A stretch of DNA of 64,000 nt from Iris pallida (GCA_029216955.1 JANAVB010009599.1:3980638-4044637); one strand, 5' to 3'; positions 46,896 to 59,129 are shown, counted from the stretch's first letter. Notes: generated by a model from the sequence alone, not told the origin. Numbers and translations are program-made.

Positions 46896-48148
46896 CTACA
46901 GCCTAACATCAGCAGCATCAGCAGGTAATAAACCACGACCATCATGGAGCACATGATGGACCAGCAGAGTCTGAATGATCGCTGGCAGAGAGACGAGGGT
47001 CAACAAATACCGCGTCCGGGTCCAGATACAGCCTAACCTATGTGTCGTAAATACGGTAACCTTCGCGAGAAGGGTCCCATACCATAGGGAACGACATAGT
47101 AGGATGGGTGGCTTGGATGTACTGGAGATCGTGCAGCGAGTTGCTGATAGCACTCATCTAAAGGGTGGTACGGTAGTCCAACTGGCTCCAGCGGTCGTCT
47201 TCGAAACGGAAGCGATCGTGCAACATCACCTGGATGGAGTCAAGAGTAGCAGGAGGCTCTGGCTCAGGTACATCAGGAGCATCAGAGTTAGAGGATACAG
47301 CAGCAATAATAGTTGTATGTGCCTTGGACAAGAGGTAGGAGCAGGTAGGAACTGACAGTCATCAAGAGGGATGTTGAAGGCACGAAAAATCTTTGGAAGG
47401 TAATGGCCTAAACCAAGGATTTTGGTTTTGGTCTCGCACGAATCATCTAGTCCATCATCGTGCGAGGAAAGTTGAACGAAAGACAAAAGTGCAGCTGATA
47501 TAGAGCCGATATCTCAAGATAAGTAACTTCAACGGTGGATCCTGCTTTGGGCAAGATCGAGGAAAAGATGATCCGATGGAGTTCATAAAAATAGTTGATG
47601 AGATATTTGGCTCGAAGATTACGAGGACATGTGTTAGGAGAACACAACGCATCCTTGAAACCCTCAAGAGTGGTATCACCGAGAAATTGGAACTGTCAGA
47701 CATCAACAAGTTTTTTCCAAGTGTTGGGTTCTGGAGGTCAAGGTAATCGACAAGTTCAAAATTGTCAAAAGATATGTCATTGTCGGGGACACAGGAATAA
47801 ATTCTAGTGTCATCATGAGTTAAATTATAGTAAAACATATGTATGGAATTGAGATAGACAAGAGATAAAGTTGTGACGAGTTCATCTAGGCATAAATCGT
47901 GAAAAAGTGCGTCATATGCCGAAAAAAGTTATAAAGGTTATCGAATGGCCCGGGAACACACAACGTGAGCGGAAGTCCACGTACCACTCATTGGATGCAT
48001 CCAATGAGACAAAAATTTGCTCATTGTAGGTGTTGGGATTTGGTGGAGGTGGTGGATTGAACAAAGGATGACTAGGAGGAGGAGGATTAGATAAAGATGC
48101 TCCCTCACTTTTCATCCTCTTTCCTCTACCAAATAATTTTGGACCCAT
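46896..48148 (-). pseudogene. Extra ORF of the copia element downstream of pol
   Basis: Read on the minus strand from MGPKLFGRGKRMKSEGA at 48148 through a proline-rich stretch (NPPPPSHPLF), then DASNEWYVDF and FPGHSITF. After frame changes it continues as SIHMFYYNLTHDDTRIYS, ISFDNFELVDYLDLQNP, down to about 46900. A leader with AAACCCTAACCCTAG lies upstream (48290) and GAG/GTATAA at 48196 could be a splice donor. Position matches the env-like or accessory ORF of SIRE-type copia elements. The VPGH..TF and FYYNL blocks resemble proteins annotated as putative plant transposon protein, but I cannot confirm the family. Broken by several shifts. Confidence 0.5.
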
Positions 48149-48360
48149 TGATAATAAAAAGATGAATTTGAAAGAGATGAAAAAAGAGTTATACCTCACA
48201 AAGTAGTTGGAGATGGAAGAGATTCACCAAAAATCCTTAAATCTTAAGTTTGGGGAAAGATAGCCTTAAGATTTGAGTTTTCTAGGGTTAGGGTTTGAGG
48301 AGCAAGGGTTTAGAGAGAGGTAGAAGAAGAGAAAAGTGATGTAAGAGAAAGAGTGTTCGG

Positions 48361-48501
48361 GTATATGAGGATTAGGGCCAATTGTCGGGTTAAATCGTGG
48401 CCCTCAGATCAAAAATTGGATGGCCAGGAGCAGCTGGGGGTTCTGGAAGCAGGCACACAGAGTTCGGCCCGAACTTTGTGTAGGGTTGAGTTCGGCCCGA
48501 G
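48361..48501 (-). promoter_or_regulatory. Possible internal promoter of the copia extra ORF
   Basis: On the minus strand two GTTCGGCCCGAAC-type palindromes (48501-48489, one arm changed, and 48474-48462, perfect) are followed about 100 bases later by CATATACCC and a C/T-rich leader with CCCTAACCCTAG. The same palindrome stands upstream of the TATA boxes of the copia LTR and the solo LTR. Confidence 0.45.
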
Positions 48502-48837
48502 TTCTGTTGCTCTGGCTCCAGAACAGAAAAGGTTTTAAAAAAAGAAAGTTTTGATAGAAAGATTCTTGAATTTGAAATATTAAATGTTACAAGCCATAAA
48601 AATAGTGTAGCCATATAATAAGTATTGTTAAAACGATGACCATTACAGTGAAACTGCTTTAGGTTAGCTAAAGGGGCCGAATCCTAGCTAGCGGTAGTCC
48701 AAAAACTAGTGCACCATGTTGCTTAGGTTTTTACGCCTTGTTGTCAGAAGGGCCCTTTCGGCTTGTACCGAAAGCAATGTTACCATGAATGATGTATGTT
48801 ATAACCGTTATTTATGCAGGTACAACTTATTGTATGA

Positions 48838-51362
48838 CAGTTTCATCCAAAATTTCTAACTCTCGACGAAGAAAATTGAAGCGCTCTTCGGCTAGTAGTT
48901 TTGTAAAAAAAATCTGCTAGCTGATGTTCAGTGTCAATGAATTCTAAGTTAATAGTGTCGTGCTTGATGATCACGCAAAAAATGATGTCTAATCTCTATT
49001 TGCATTGTGCATGAGTGACATACTGGGTTCTTGGTCAAATTTATTACACTAGTGTTATCATAAAAATAGGTATGTGCTTGAATAATAAGTTATAGTCTTC
49101 AAGAGTTTGCTTCATCCACAGAATCTGTGCACAACAACGACTAGCTGCGATGTACTCATCTTCTATTGTGGATAGTACGACAGAATTCTTCTTGCTAAAC
49201 CATGAGACTAAAGCCTTTTCTAACAAATGACACATGCCGCTGGTACTCTTACGGTCAACTTTGCATCCTGCAAAATCAGTATCAGAATATTCGATTAAGT
49301 CAAAGGAAGTGGTTTTGGGATACCACAGCTACCGTAATCGTTCCTTTAAGATATCTAAAGATACGCTTAACAGTAGTCATGTGTGATTCTTTAGGATTAG
49401 CTTGATATCTAGCACATAAGCAAACGCTAAACATAATATCGGGACAACTAGTAGTTAAATACAATAAACTATCAATCATACTCGATACTTATGTTGATCG
49501 ACCGGTTTGCCACTTTCATCAGGTTCCAGCTTTGTTGTAGTAGCCATAGGAGTGCTGATAGGTTTGATATTGTCAAGCTCAAACTTTTTCAGCATGTCCT
49601 TTGTATACTTCGACTGACTGATAAAGACGCCTTGCGAGTATTATTTGATTTGCAGTCCAAGGAAGTAGTTGAGCTCCCCCATCATGCTCATCTCAAACTT
49701 CTGCATACACTTGGCAAAATCTTTGCATAGACCCTCATTAGTAGACCCAATATGATATCATCTACATAGATTTGTACTAACAAAATAGTGTCATCAATGG
49801 ATTTTATGAAAAGTGTTGTGTCATAAAGAGCATTCATACCAAGCTCGAGGAGCTTGTTTGAGGCCATAAAGAGCTTTCTTAAGTTTAAAAAATGGTCGGG
49901 AAGTTTATAATTTTCAAAGCCAGGGAGTTGCTTGACAAAAACCTCTTCTTTAATAAAACCATTTAGAAAAGCACTTTTCACATCCATTTAAAAAAGTTTA
50001 AAGTTTTAGAAATTTACAAAAGCGCAAAGCATCGAATAGATTCAAGTCGTGCAACAGAAGCATACGTCTCATCGTAGTCGATACCCTCCTCTTGGTTGTA
50101 TCCTTGAGCTACGAGAGGAGCCTTGTTGTGAATGACCGAACCGTCCTCATTAACTTTGTTGCGAAAAACCCATTTGGTACCAATGATTGAATGATCAGCA
50201 GGTTTAGGAAAAAGTTCCCAAACTTGATTTTGTTTGAATTGGTTGAGTTCTTCTTGCATTGCAGATATCCAAAATTCATCGTTAAAAGCTTCTAAAATAT
50301 TTTTAGGTTTAATTTGAGAAATAAAAGAAGTGCTAGCAATAGACTCTCTTAAAGAAGATCGAGTAGTTACCCCTTTCGATACCTCACCTATTACCAAGTT
50401 TTCTGGATGCGAAGGTTTGAATTGGAACTTCTTTGGTAAGCTCTCCAGAGAACTGGTTTCAGGTGGTGCATCCACAGAAATGGAAGTTGATGGTTCATCG
50501 TCATCGGGAATGATTGGTGTACAATTGTCCTCATCAAAAGCTACGTTAGTAGACTCTTCAATAATCATGGAGCATTTGTTGAACACTCTATATCCCTTAC
50601 TCTTGGCAGCATAACCAAAAAAAATACCTTCGTCAGCTTTGGCATCAAACTTGCCTAAGTTGTCTTTGGTATTCAGGATAAAGCTGCGACAACCAAACAC
50701 TCGAAAGTAAGAAACATTTGGAGTTGTACCAAACCAAAGCTCATAGGGTGTTTTCTTCAAAATAGGTCGAATCAAAACCCTATTCAAAATATGGCATGCT
50801 GTGCTGAAAGCTTATGCCCAAAAATATTTTGGAAGATAAAATTGATTCAGCATGACTCTAGCCATATCGCCAAGAGTCCTATTCTTTCGCTCCATAATAC
50901 CATTTTGTTGAGGAGTTCTAGGACAAAAAAAACTCATGATTAAAGCCATTTAAATCACAAAACTTTTAAAAATCAAAATTTTGAATTCCCCACCATGATC
51001 GCTTCCGATACGAGTAATCATGTAGCCTTTTTCGTTTTAGACCTTTTTAGCAAAAACTTTAAAAACTGAAATGGTATCACTTTTATTTGTAAGAAATAAA
51101 ACCAAGTGAATCTTGAAAAGTTATCAACAATAACGAAAGCATAGAGTTTTCCGCCAAGACTAGCTACTCTACTAGGACCAAATAAATCCATATAGAGTAA
51201 TTGCAAAGGTCGAGTGGTACTTACAGTGTTGATGGATTTAAAAGAAGATTTGGTAGCCTTATTCTTTTCACATTTGGCACATACCATGTCCTTTTTGAAT
51301 GTGATTTCAGGCAATCCTCTTACTAGCTTCTTGGTAGATAGTCTTGATATGGTGTCCATGTT
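48838..51362 (-). pseudogene. Copia integrase, reverse transcriptase and RNase H
   Basis: Integrase resumes after the solo LTR at NMDTISRLSTKKLVRGLPEI, with VCAKCEKNKATKSSF and LLYMDLFGPSRVASLGG and VIVDNFSRFTWFYF (51360-51080). The integrase C-terminal part and start of reverse transcriptase are 50787-50014 (TPYELWFGTTPNVSYFRVFG, then NQVWELFPKPADHSIIGTKW). Then come MDVKSAFLNGFIKEEVFVKQ (49987) and the catalytic IYVDDI (about 49765). RNase H is near 49235-48840 (STIEDEYIAASRCCAQILWM, EIRHHFLRDH, ADFFTK). The text matches SIRE/Maximus-type copia by memory. Many frameshifts and stops. Confidence 0.88.
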
Positions 51363-51367
51363 AGCAT

Positions 51368-52620
51368 TGATGGAATGGGATTCCCAGGACCTTTCTTTGG
51401 TGTGCGTATTGATCGATAGAAAGTTAAACAGATCTAATACGTGTTCTAACCCTTCATAGGCGAAAACTAGGTTCACGAATTATACCTGCGGCGGAAAGGA
51501 GACAAGTAATTCCTGGCAAGCTCGAGCGGACGACCCCAAGATCTTCTGCACGTATACCTTCCTCGAGTTGGACGTCGTGTGGGCGACGATCTCCCAACCT
51601 TTTCTTCTCCTTGGCGCCCTCTCTTTCTCTCCTTACGTGAATCACGAATTTAGAGAAAGTTTCTGATTTTTGATCGGTAATCTGGCGGCCAGAGAATAGA
51701 GGATATATATAGGCTACGGCAGGGACCATGAGGAGAAATTAGGGTTAGGACTCCTAAGATCTGGATATCCCGTGTTCAGCCCGAACACACAATCCAGGCC
51801 CATTAACAATAGCTCGGTCCACTAATGAGCTATTGTTGCACTACCTCCTAATCCCAAATTATATTTATGGGCTCCTTTTATTATATGCTCGTTTGGCTCC
51901 CCATGTTAAGATATCGTATGTCCGTCGATCAAATTAAGTTACTGACAACTATATTGATTCGACATCTTTTATCCTTAAGTAGTACCGCTCAACTTTGTTT
52001 GTCATGTCGGATATAATCCACCTGCAGGGTTTACATGACAATCCTTATGAGCTCCTTAAGGGGACATCATCAACCCGATGTATCGGGACATGGATTCCAT
52101 TTATAATCAACAGCCCATCATACATACAATGTTATTACCCAATTCATAGAGGTTGTTGATCCATAATGAATCTACTTTTATGAGTCAAAGTAATGCACAC
52201 TGCATATACATGTCCGTTATTATATCCGATTAAGAGCACAAGCATCCATAATGACAGGATGTTTGTTCTCTTATGTAGTCAGTACAAAGAGAACAAACTC
52301 AAGTGGTCCTGTTCAATACACACAAGTTTACTAGTGTAAACCTATAGTCAAGATAGACTAATACCAGATTACACTACAACCTTTCCATAGATTGTCCAAG
52401 TCCATCTAGGTTGTGAACTATTTATATACTCCATAGGAAACTGATAATATGATCTTCTGTGTGACACCACACACCATATTATCTACAATATAGAATATCA
52501 GACATTTGCATTAACACTTGTAACAAATACAATACAAACATTTGCCCATATGATTCTCATTCAAAATTTAAGAAAATAAGGTTACTACAAAAGTGATGCT
52601 TTTAGTATATAACCCTAACA
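51368..52620 (-). mobile_element. Solo LTR inserted in copia pol
   Basis: 1,253 bases bounded by TGATGGAATGG and ACCCTAACA (TG to CA), flanked by a perfect 5-base duplication AGCAT (51363-51367 and 52621-52625). It splits the integrase zinc-finger region LWHQRLGHA / NMDTISRL. On the minus strand it starts TGTTAGGGTTATATACT and has GTTCAGCCCGAAC at 51785-51773 and TATATATCC near 51703. A C/T-, G-rich leader then follows. No internal region remains, consistent with LTR-LTR recombination. Family not identified; probably copia. Confidence 0.9.
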
Positions 52621-52625
52621 AGCAT

Positions 52626-53664
52626 GACCAAGACGCTGATGCCATAATAGCCTTTCATCTTTGTGGGCGTAAAGGCATCTACCTGCACTGCTAGTATCTC
52701 TAGATAGATAGAAATATATATGTTATCTTCTCTTATCCCTTCGAAAGTGATGTCTCCAGATGAGCTATCATAGATAAAGTATTTAGTTGAAGTTAATATT
52801 ATATCTGTGATCAGCTAGATGACTAATGCTAAGCAGGTTATGCTTTAACTCGGTCACTAAACAGACATCCTTAATAATGGAAGAAGGAGGATAACCAATT
52901 GTACCGTTACCTATGATATAGGCTTTCAGATTGTTGCCGAAGAATACATATCCTTCCCTTTTCATCGATAGTGTTGCGAATAGACTAGTATCTCCAGTCA
53001 TATGTCGCGAGCACCCACTATCGAGAATCATTTGCTTCTAGTTTGAGAAGAAAGGTCCACCGACACCACGAGTATATATGACCTTTGGTACCCAGATTCT
53101 TGTGGGTCATGAAAAGTTAGTCTTCGGTACCCATGCATATAGATTAATATCCACTAGTTTTCTAATTCTATTGTGGTGATATGTGTCCATGTAAACCACA
53201 GTAAGTACATGTATCATACATATTGGTATTGGGTACAGGATGATAGTGATGTCTATATGTGGGTATAGGATGATGATAACTACGTGTAGTAGTAGGATGA
53301 TGATAATAACTGTGTGTACTAACATGATGATGATAATTATTACATGTAGCAGCAGGATGATGATAACTACATGTGTGTGTTTTTCGTGCTGCATGGGAGT
53401 ACATGTACATAAAGGCATGTTTTTGTGTGGTATATGGATGAGTGTTCTTGTAATGACGTGCTCTCTTGTGTTGAGCCGTCTGGTGTTTAGTATAAGTGTT
53501 GTGATTATGAGACTGAGTTTGAGGTTAAATAACCTGTTTATCCCGTCTAATCTCTAATTTCTTAGAGATAACATGCAACTCATCACATTTAGCAGTAAGA
53601 CCATTTATTCTACCAGTAGCAATCTTGTACTTGTTTTTCTTTTCACAAGTTCTTTATTTAAAGC
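52626..53664 (-). pseudogene. Copia gag C-terminal part and protease
   Basis: Continues gag after the CACTA insertion (NKYKIATGRINGLTAKCDEL). A striking His/Tyr-rich tandem region at 53410-53220 (SYHHP, YYHHP, RHHYHP units) and a second zinc-knuckle-like CTYCGLHGH (about 53200) follow. The protease starts at 53031 with the SIRE-type MILDSGCSRHMTGDTSLF, and ELKHNLLSISHLAD follows. The frame then enters the integrase finger LWHQRLGHA (about 52650-52626) and is cut by the solo LTR. Confidence 0.85.
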
Positions 53665-54199
53665 AGTCACTACAAGAAAATTGATTTTTCTAATATTTTA
53701 TAAACGTCGCAAAAAGGGTAAAAAAACGTTGGCATAGGAATTTTCAACATTTTTTTAACGTTTACGAAAAACATCATTGTTGCCGCAGTTGGGAATTTCT
53801 AACATTTTAGATAAACTAGGTATAGGTAAAGACGACGTTTGCAACAACGCTTAATAAACGTTGAAAATTGTGATGTAATGGCAACTAATTTTCCAACATT
53901 TTAATAGAAATGTCGGAAACTAAACTTCTTTCCCAACCTTTTAAAAAAAACGTTGGAATTTGCTTTTCCAAACATTTCCCATCATTTTAACATAAACGTC
54001 GGTATAGGTAAAGAAATTAAAAAAATAATTTGGGTATATTAGCCATGCACTTGTATTCAACTAGCTTTATAATGAGTAATTAAACACACTCCAATTAACA
54101 TTGTAACTTTAAACAGTACATAATTAAAAATAATTTATTAAAAAAATACAATATTTTACAATACTATCGAGTTTAACAAAATAAAAACAAGTTAGAATT

Positions 54200-54360
54200 G
54201 ATAGCAATGATGCCCACTATCTGAGTGCTCTTCCTTGAACAATAGGTACTTGGACATAGTCAGCTCTTCCACAGCCATTCACTTGAATGTACTTCCATTT
54301 GAGAGCTCTTCCCAAGATCAGAAGTTGTAAAGCGCCTAAAGAATCATGCCGGACAATCAA
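54200..54360 (-). pseudogene. Possible captured exon, unidentified
   Basis: The minus strand has an open stretch ending GRALKWKYIQVNGCGRADYV then QVPIVQGRALR and a stop at about 54215. It is less AT-rich than its surroundings and could be the last exon of a captured gene. I do not recognise it. Confidence 0.25.
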
Positions 54361-55177
54361 TCAGATTCAGACGAGTGAAACTAGTTTTCTTATATTTGAA
54401 GGAAAGAATGACAATCCAAATTCAATAACCCCAAACATAAACTCCATACTGCCCTTTATCTTTAAATTGCTATAAAATATATTATGAATAAACAGTCAAA
54501 AGTTTCAATAAATAGCCATCATTTATCATTACATAACTGCAAAACTAGAGCAAATGGAAAGAAGCATCTAACATGTATGCATTCAGTCCTAGAGTCTAAT
54601 TAGAAACAGTAATATATTAGTATGTCACTAATGCAATGCCAACTTAAATAAGTAAACCTCAATAAATGTAAATATAAACATACAAAACAAGTTAATTAAA
54701 AAAACCAAATGATAACCAAATAATGATCATAGATGATCAAGAAGATTACAAGAACATAGCTTCAATAATATTAGTCCAGGCTTGTAGCTTCTTACAATAG
54801 TTTATTAATGTTTTAAGTATAAATAGCAATAATGAGCATATTTGGAACAGAGAAATAGCAAATTGTAAGGCTAGAAATACATTTGTGTCCAACATTTACA
54901 CCCAAAATACAGCATATGATACAACATTTTGCACCCAAAATACACCCTCAAATTTTCAATAGATCTTGTTATTTCCTTTAAGCCCCAACTAGTTTGACAT
55001 GAATCTGTATTTGATACAAGTTTATGAATATGGATTTCTTGAAGATGAAAAACCCAGAGAAAGCCCTCAGCAGAAGATGAAGTGTGAAGCTTCATACCAC
55101 AAGCCTTTCGATAACCATGTCCAGAATGGTTAGAGAGCTTCTACAGGAACTGACCCGTAAAATGCACATATTAGGCA

Positions 55178-55540
55178 TCATTTGTAGATGTTGCAAAAAA
55201 TATAGTATCTAATAAAGGAATTGTTTATCCTCATCTCAATTGGGGCTAATTGTGCCCTGAGCAGCTTTCCTAGAAGTGAAGAATCAGGCACTTGATTCAA
55301 CGAATTCGGATCTATCTTTCCTTTTAGCTCATAGATGGGCATGTGATTCGAAAATATTGCATCAAAATTATGTACATTAAGCATTTTGTGGCAATAAAGA
55401 CGAAGCCTTTCTTTGACAAAGTAACATTCATAAAAGAAGGGACAAGTTTGCAAAAGCTCACTGCACCTTTTCTTCCCATACTTCAAGGCTCATATGATGA
55501 CATTCTTCTCAATCTCTCCATCATAATGAATAATTGATCT
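55178..55540 (-). pseudogene. Captured fragment, unidentified
   Basis: The minus-strand frame contains KRCSELLQTCPFFYECYFVK, then LYCHKMLNVHNFDAIFSNHM and IDPNSLNQVPDSSLLGKLLR, followed by AQLAPIEMRIN. It has ordinary protein-like composition in an AT-rich background and is broken by a stop upstream. No family recognised. The neighbouring 55130-54930 segment (SSSAEGFLWVFHLQEIHIHK) may belong to the same gene. Confidence 0.35.
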
Positions 55541-56447
55541 TAAATACCGAAAGCTTTCACTCCCAGGTAACTCTTGTCCATCTATACGGACTCCCCCCAC
55601 TCTTAGGTGTCTCCTAAGTACCGAAGCACTCCTATAAGGAATAAAACATCTCCACTTCTAGTAAACAAGAGAGAAGTAAACTACAAATTGGAGTACCTTA
55701 CAGTTAATTATTGTGACAAGAAGTTAAATATCTACAAAAAAATGAAAGAAGTAATGTTTTACACAGAACTCCTAAAATTAGATTCACATATAGGACTAGA
55801 GTACCTTGGCAAATAAAAGGAGTAATGTCAGTGAAGATTTTTTCACATATATTTAATAATTTATAAAGTAAACCAGAAATTTATGAGGATAACTTTGATT
55901 AAGTAAATAATCTTACCTGAAAGAGTCATAAAAACAAATGAAGCATTCCGACATGATTATTATTTGTGTCAGTCCAGATGTGGCTACATAAAGTAACAAA
56001 TGGGGTAGAAACTGCTATCTAGACAAAATCTAACTAAAAATGAGAATGGTAAAAGAACAACTAGTAGGTACACCTTCTCTTGTTAAGGAAACCATTTGGT
56101 TTTCCTTCAGTAAATGGTGAATTTGCAAATACTGCTGTAGCAATTTGTTTAAAGTAAAAATAAGACACCACTATGCAAGAAATAAACTTACTCCCTAAAA
56201 GTTACAAATAAACTGATATACCCACAGGCTGCAAAGCGAGACAAGCGTAATTTCCTTATCATGTCGGATTATGAACTGAAGTCGAGATTAACCTAATGGG
56301 ACAGAAGCACAGCAGTACATGTTCAACTAAATCAGCTATTATTGCATCAATTATATAAAATTATTATTTAATGTAGTTTAGCAACATACAAAGATATTTG
56401 GATAGGAACAGACGATCATCTATAACTAGAGTCTGACAAGATCCCAC

Positions 56448-56733
56448 CTGTATAGTGCAAGTACGGAACATCATGTCCAACCCAGAGAACCCACTTTTGG
56501 TATATAATTCTTCATGATCTCGTACCTTCCCTGTGGAAAAGTTGCCAAAGGTAAGCTAACTAAATGAAGCATGAAAACATAATGAGGAATATTTCTCCAT
56601 GCCCTATTTATAGACAGGTGTTAAGAAACAGTGGATGTACCTTTGGCATAATAGGTATGTCCTTTAATCCCCATTTTGGCTGAAAACCAATTCCTAAGAA
56701 GCCAATCCCCATCTCCTCAGCTACAACTTTCAC
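56448..56733 (-). pseudogene. GSH1: Captured glutamate-cysteine ligase exons (two exons)
   Basis: Exon A (56733-56641, 93 bases) encodes 31 codons including [20 protein letters not shown] then IPIMPK. Exon B (56530-56448, 83 bases) encodes GRYEIMKNYIPKVGSLG then DMMFRTCTIQ with one base deleted in the Leu-Asp region. Between them lies an intron with GT and AG ends (GTACATCC ... TTCCACAG), an AG precedes exon A, and GTGGGA follows exon B. In plants this enzyme makes gamma-glutamylcysteine in plastids for glutathione synthesis; the block is a conserved part of its catalytic domain. Only about 59 of roughly 500 residues are present, so there is no enzyme function. Confidence 0.88.
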
Positions 56734-57090
56734 CTATTAATCAATATTGCATACGAAAGCATCCAGTGCTGTTACTCAAAGACATGATACCAATGAAATC
56801 AAAGATTCAGTTCTTACATGTTTGCAAACGAGGTTCAAGGTGTGTTTCAATATGCTTCAAGGAGGCAAACATTGTATAATTGAGAAAGTTTTGTCTTATT
56901 ATACAACTCAATAACCAATAATACATATAAAGATACAGAATAACGTAATACTAAAAAAACTATTTATAATGTAAATTATTTGTTGCAGCAGCAGCAGTAA
57001 ACTAGAAAAATATATATAATTAGAATTAAGAAGGATACTACTTTATTAGTGAAATGAGATATTGTAATGAAAAGCATTAAGGACACTTAC

Positions 57091-57155
57091 ATTGCGCACA
57101 TCAGCAGCAATATACTTTGATGTATCCGCTACTGGCTCATGCCTCAAACCCACTA
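57091..57155 (-). pseudogene. Possible captured exon, unidentified
   Basis: The minus strand encodes VGLRHEPVADTSKYIAADVR plus N, directly followed by a canonical donor GTAAGT. It lies between the kinase and ligase fragments and looks like an exon end. I do not recognise the gene. Confidence 0.4.
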
Positions 57156-57879
57156 AAGAACAAAATATGATAACATGTGAAGAAGCTTTATCATTTGGAA
57201 GAATTAATTAGAGAGTAAAATGCACAAATATAATATTTAAGACAATATAAAGAAACAGACCTAATAAATAGGTGACAGAGCTAGCTTCTACTAGCTTTAC
57301 TCAAAGACATGATACCAATAGTTATTGATTTATACTTGGACTTTATACAGGAACATAGAACTACACTACAGTCTACACATGTGCTATTGCAAGTTACTAC
57401 TTGCATACAGTTTCCTGTACTGCCATCAGGACACAACTTAACTGTTGACACACACACAAAAATCCTACAATTACCTACACTTATGCCCATATGCCTGCAG
57501 TTCACTGCTACAGGAAGCAGTTCATTAAATCTGCACCCATGACACTATAGCCTGCTATAGTTTGTTACCCCTATACTGTACCCAACTCTGCTTCCTGCTA
57601 ACACCAAGTTGCTGTAATATGTAGCCCTGAACTGTATAGATTTCTATCTTTTGCACACACTCTTGTGTATTGACACAAATTTATGGAGTTGTATTTCAAA
57701 CCACATAATCTGAACATATGCCTATGCTTTCCCATGCATGCAGGATACTATGACCCCTACAAAGACACTTCGTTGTAGCTTTCTCCCTGGCAATTACAAA
57801 TTCTAGCTTGGGCTGTATTAGAGCAGTTAAAACAATTCTTCAAAAAGCCATCCAAGAAAAAAACTTCTCAAGTCAACTC

Positions 57880-58190
57880 TAATGACATATTGTAACATAT
57901 TAGGATTTAGAAAGAATATATTCTACAGTTTCTAAGCTACAAGGAAAAAACCTGGACCTCCCTTTGAAAGGTCCATTTCCTCAAGCACAACATAAAGACC
58001 AAATAATCTTGGACCCTCTCAAGTCAACTTTACATGAAAGTAGTCTTTCTCTTTTAGTTTCATCTTATTAATCTCTAGTTTTGTGTTTGCATATTTGATA
58101 GCCACCAAGAATAGCTATGCACCTCTTGTATATAACCCTTATTCCATTAATAGAATCAATCCAATGTGTTCAGTAATTCTCAATCTTAAC
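57880..58190 (+). mobile_element. Possible copia LTR remnant
   Basis: TGTAACATATTAGGATTTAG at 57893 and TTCTCAATCTTAACA followed by TAGTATCAACAGACTC at about 58175-58203 look like LTR ends, the latter with a degenerate initiator-Met primer site. No coding sequence is attached. Weak evidence. Confidence 0.3.
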
Positions 58191-58377
58191 ATAGTATCAA
58201 CAGACTCTCTTCTACACCATCCAAGCTCATATTAAGAAAAATAAGAAAGATGCACACAAATAGAAAATCAATTCCCGCTATAACAACTTCATAGCATGTA
58301 TATTGAGTTTGCGGGTAATCGATATTTTAGACAATAGGGTATATACATCCACCCATGGCAGAATCCAACAATTATAC

Positions 58378-58645
58378 CTTTATATGACCATCACATGCAA
58401 TAAGAAAATTTTTTGGCCTCAAATCTTGATGCGTAACACACAAGGAATGTATGTAGTCTAAAGCAAGAACTTGTATAATATAAACTTCAAATATACACTG
58501 TTGTACTAAGCAAAAGATTAAAAAGGTTCTTTTACTGAGTAGCAGTTTCTTACGAGCAATCTCTTCGTCCAACCAACCTAAATTCCTCAGTAAGAATATC
58601 AGTCTCCTCCATTCAAGTATTATATCACAAGGTACAAGTTTCATA
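58378..58645 (-). pseudogene. Captured AGC protein kinase (IRE-type) exons
   Basis: On the minus strand the first block reads [19 protein letters not shown] (58612-58557), matching the subdomain after the ATP site of plant IRE-type AGC kinases. After about 70 intron-like bases a second block (58484-58378) reads [36 protein letters not shown], and is followed by GTATAA as a donor. The catalytic loop HRDLKPDN is altered to HQDLRPKN: the HRD arginine is lost and the Asp kept. The DFG segment would be in the next exon and is absent. About 55 kinase residues remain, so there is no catalytic activity. Confidence 0.82.
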
Positions 58646-59129
58646 TTATATCATAATTATAATTTATAATGCAATGGATACCATTTATGTAGAAAGTTAT
58701 TGGAGGTAAACCTATACAGATTTTGATGTCAACAATGTCATTGCTTCCAAAGCAGAACTAACTTTATGACCAATCCCAGAACCAATATGTGTTACCAATG
58801 TACCAAGGAGCTCCAAGATACAGTTCAAAGGTAAAATGAACAAAATTTTACTCTTAAAGTTGAGTGTTAAATCTAATACAATTTACTATCTTGGTTATGA
58901 ACATCATGAATCATACAATGATGTACAATATTCTACTAGAGCATATTTTGTTACTAAGGAGATGTCACTACCCTTTGTTTTAACTTCTAGATCAGTTGTC
59001 AAGTTTTAATTAGAAAAAACAAGCAAGAACGATAGTAGAACAACTTAAACTAATCATACATACTTGTTGGGCTATATCCATTTCATAGAGTGCAGATGAT
59101 CAGAATGACTAATATTTCTGCCCTGAGCC

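Noticed and set aside
51454..51729. 91-codon minus-strand ORF
   Set aside because: Lies in the leader region of the solo LTR; probably chance.
58860..59010. Plus-strand frame LGYEHHESYNDVQYSTRAYF resembling copia integrase C-terminal text
   Set aside because: Too short and only loosely similar; no adjoining copia domain on that strand.
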